Origin: CAWJJM01 sp963843275
Lineage (GTDB): Bacteria; Acidobacteriota; Thermoanaerobaculia; Multivoradales; JBCCEF01
DNA length: 64,000 nt
Assembly: GCA_963843275.1 (NCBI GenBank)
Contig: CAWJJM010000003.1
Span: 168,172 to 232,171, forward strand
Reading direction: 5' to 3'
Below the pieces are notes generated by a model, which was given only the letters and a program-made list of their open reading frames with translations, searched no databases and was not told the DNA's origin. Each line of letters begins with the position of its first letter. Within the stretch, counting starts at the first letter, position 1. Of this stretch, positions 63,335-64,000 are shown in pieces. A program made the position numbers and the translations under genes.

Positions 63335-64000
63335 GCCGCAGCGCACTGTCCCCGGGCCGGCGCAGCCGGCACCTCGCCTTCCTCGTCGCGCTCGCGCTCC
63401 CACTGGCCGGGGCGATGACGGTCGCGACCGCCGCGGCCCAGGCCCCCGCGCGGGCCACCCTCCCGTCGGTGATGGCCTTCGACGAGGTGCTCGACGTCAG
63501 CGGGGACCAGGAGCTACGCTGGCCGGTGGCGGTCGCCTCCGCGCGGCGGGTGAGGTGGCCGTCGCGGACGTCTACGGTGAGCGCCTGCTGCGCTGGCGCC
63601 ACGGGGAGGACGGTTGGAAGCTCGATCGGGTGGTGGCTCTCCCCGCCGCGCCGCTGGGCCTGGCCTGGGACGGCGGCCGCTACCTGGTGTCGCTGCGCGG
63701 AGAGGCGGGGCTGACGGCCGCGGAAGGCGACGACCTGCTGCTCCGCAAGGTGCCGCTGCCCGGCACGGTGCCCGGTCCGCTCGCCGGCCTGCCGGAGGGT
63801 GGGGCCCTCGTCTTCGATCTCGCTGGAGGGCGGGTGCTGCGGCTCGACGACGGTGGCACCGTGCGCGCCGAGATCCCGGTCTCCGGCCGGGTCACCGCGC
63901 TGGCGCCGGGGCCCGGCGGGGACTTCTTCACGGCCGTCGCCGAGGACGCCTCGGTGCGGCGGCACGGCCCGACGGGCGAGGTCAAGGAGGGCTGGCGGCT
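63331..64000 (+). CDS. NHL/beta-propeller-like secreted protein, frameshifted and cut by the window edge
   Basis: ATG overlaps the preceding stop codon (ATGA). A signal peptide (HLAFLVALALPLAGAMTVAT, ending AAAQA) is followed by SVMAFDEVLDVSGDQELRWP. Near 63541-63551 the frame is lost; a missing base there gives GEVAVADVYGERLLRWRH and a continuing open frame to the window end, with propeller-type blades (VVALPAAPLGLAWDGGRYLV, GALVFDLAGGRVLRLDDGG, VTALAPGPGGDFFTAVAED). NHL-type propellers accompany cytochrome clusters in other electron-exporting bacteria. The end lies beyond the window. Confidence 0.7.

Overview
The window is very GC-rich, densely coded DNA from a diderm bacterium, most likely an Acidobacteriota of the Thermoanaerobaculia type. 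The signs are a VWFA-related domain of the Acidobacteria-specific kind at the end of the 1001-residue secreted protein, a C-terminal WFWFF-type domain in the first complete secreted protein, a CBM9/DUF5916 outer-membrane protein, and many outer-membrane and secreted proteins. These assignments rest on remembered family features; no search was run.

Layout. 0-9.4 kb: end of a SpoIIE-type phosphatase, a secreted repeat protein, a fused FadJ-type beta-oxidation enzyme, a DUF5916 protein, and an ECF sigma factor with a membrane-anchored YCII-like partner. 9.4-12.1 kb: the translation operon rpsP-khpA-rimM-trmD, then rplS. 12.1-24.9 kb: a TPR protein, a deoxyhypusine-synthase-like enzyme, protoporphyrinogen oxidase, Ffh, a small outer-membrane barrel, a TerB-like protein and an M16 protease. 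25.4-33 kb: CarA, a LolC/E-like permease, a nitrilase, a DUF1223 protein, a transporter and a Tat-exported epimerase. 33-37.4 kb: an aminotransferase and a glycolipid operon (HpnI-like glycosyltransferase, PAP2 phosphatase, second glycosyltransferase). 37.5-42.7 kb: a threonine/serine dehydratase, an AI-2E-type permease and the VWA protein. 42.7-47 kb: two tandem sensor proteins with degraded or missing kinase ATPase domains and an R3H ATPase. 47.5-50.2 kb: a secreted protein, a leucine-dehydrogenase-like enzyme and dipeptidase E.

The most notable region is 50.4-64 kb, a dedicated c-type cytochrome locus. A fused CcsBA haem-ligation protein is divergent from a six-haem cytochrome that strongly resembles the Geobacter nanowire protein OmcS, including the extra histidine at mature position 16. 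Between them lies a perfect TGTGA-N6-TCACA palindrome. After a terminator comes an operon encoding a large outer-membrane barrel with an inserted discoidin-like domain, a CsgG/LpoB-like lipoprotein, a tandem CsgG-like protein, a double-parvulin isomerase, a 26-haem cytochrome, a 16-haem cytochrome and a beta-propeller-like protein that runs off the window. Together these carry 48 CXXCH motifs. They suggest a route that moves electrons, or exports and assembles a conductive cytochrome filament, across the outer membrane.

Two genome-wide oddities recur. First, a structured repeat family occurs at four loci, each time starting within a few bases of a stop codon and in the same orientation as that gene; its hairpin shows compensatory base changes. 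Second, single-base frameshifts occur in ffh, the epimerase, the dehydratase and the propeller gene, and eight are packed into the OmcS-like gene. Most look like sequence errors, but they should be verified.
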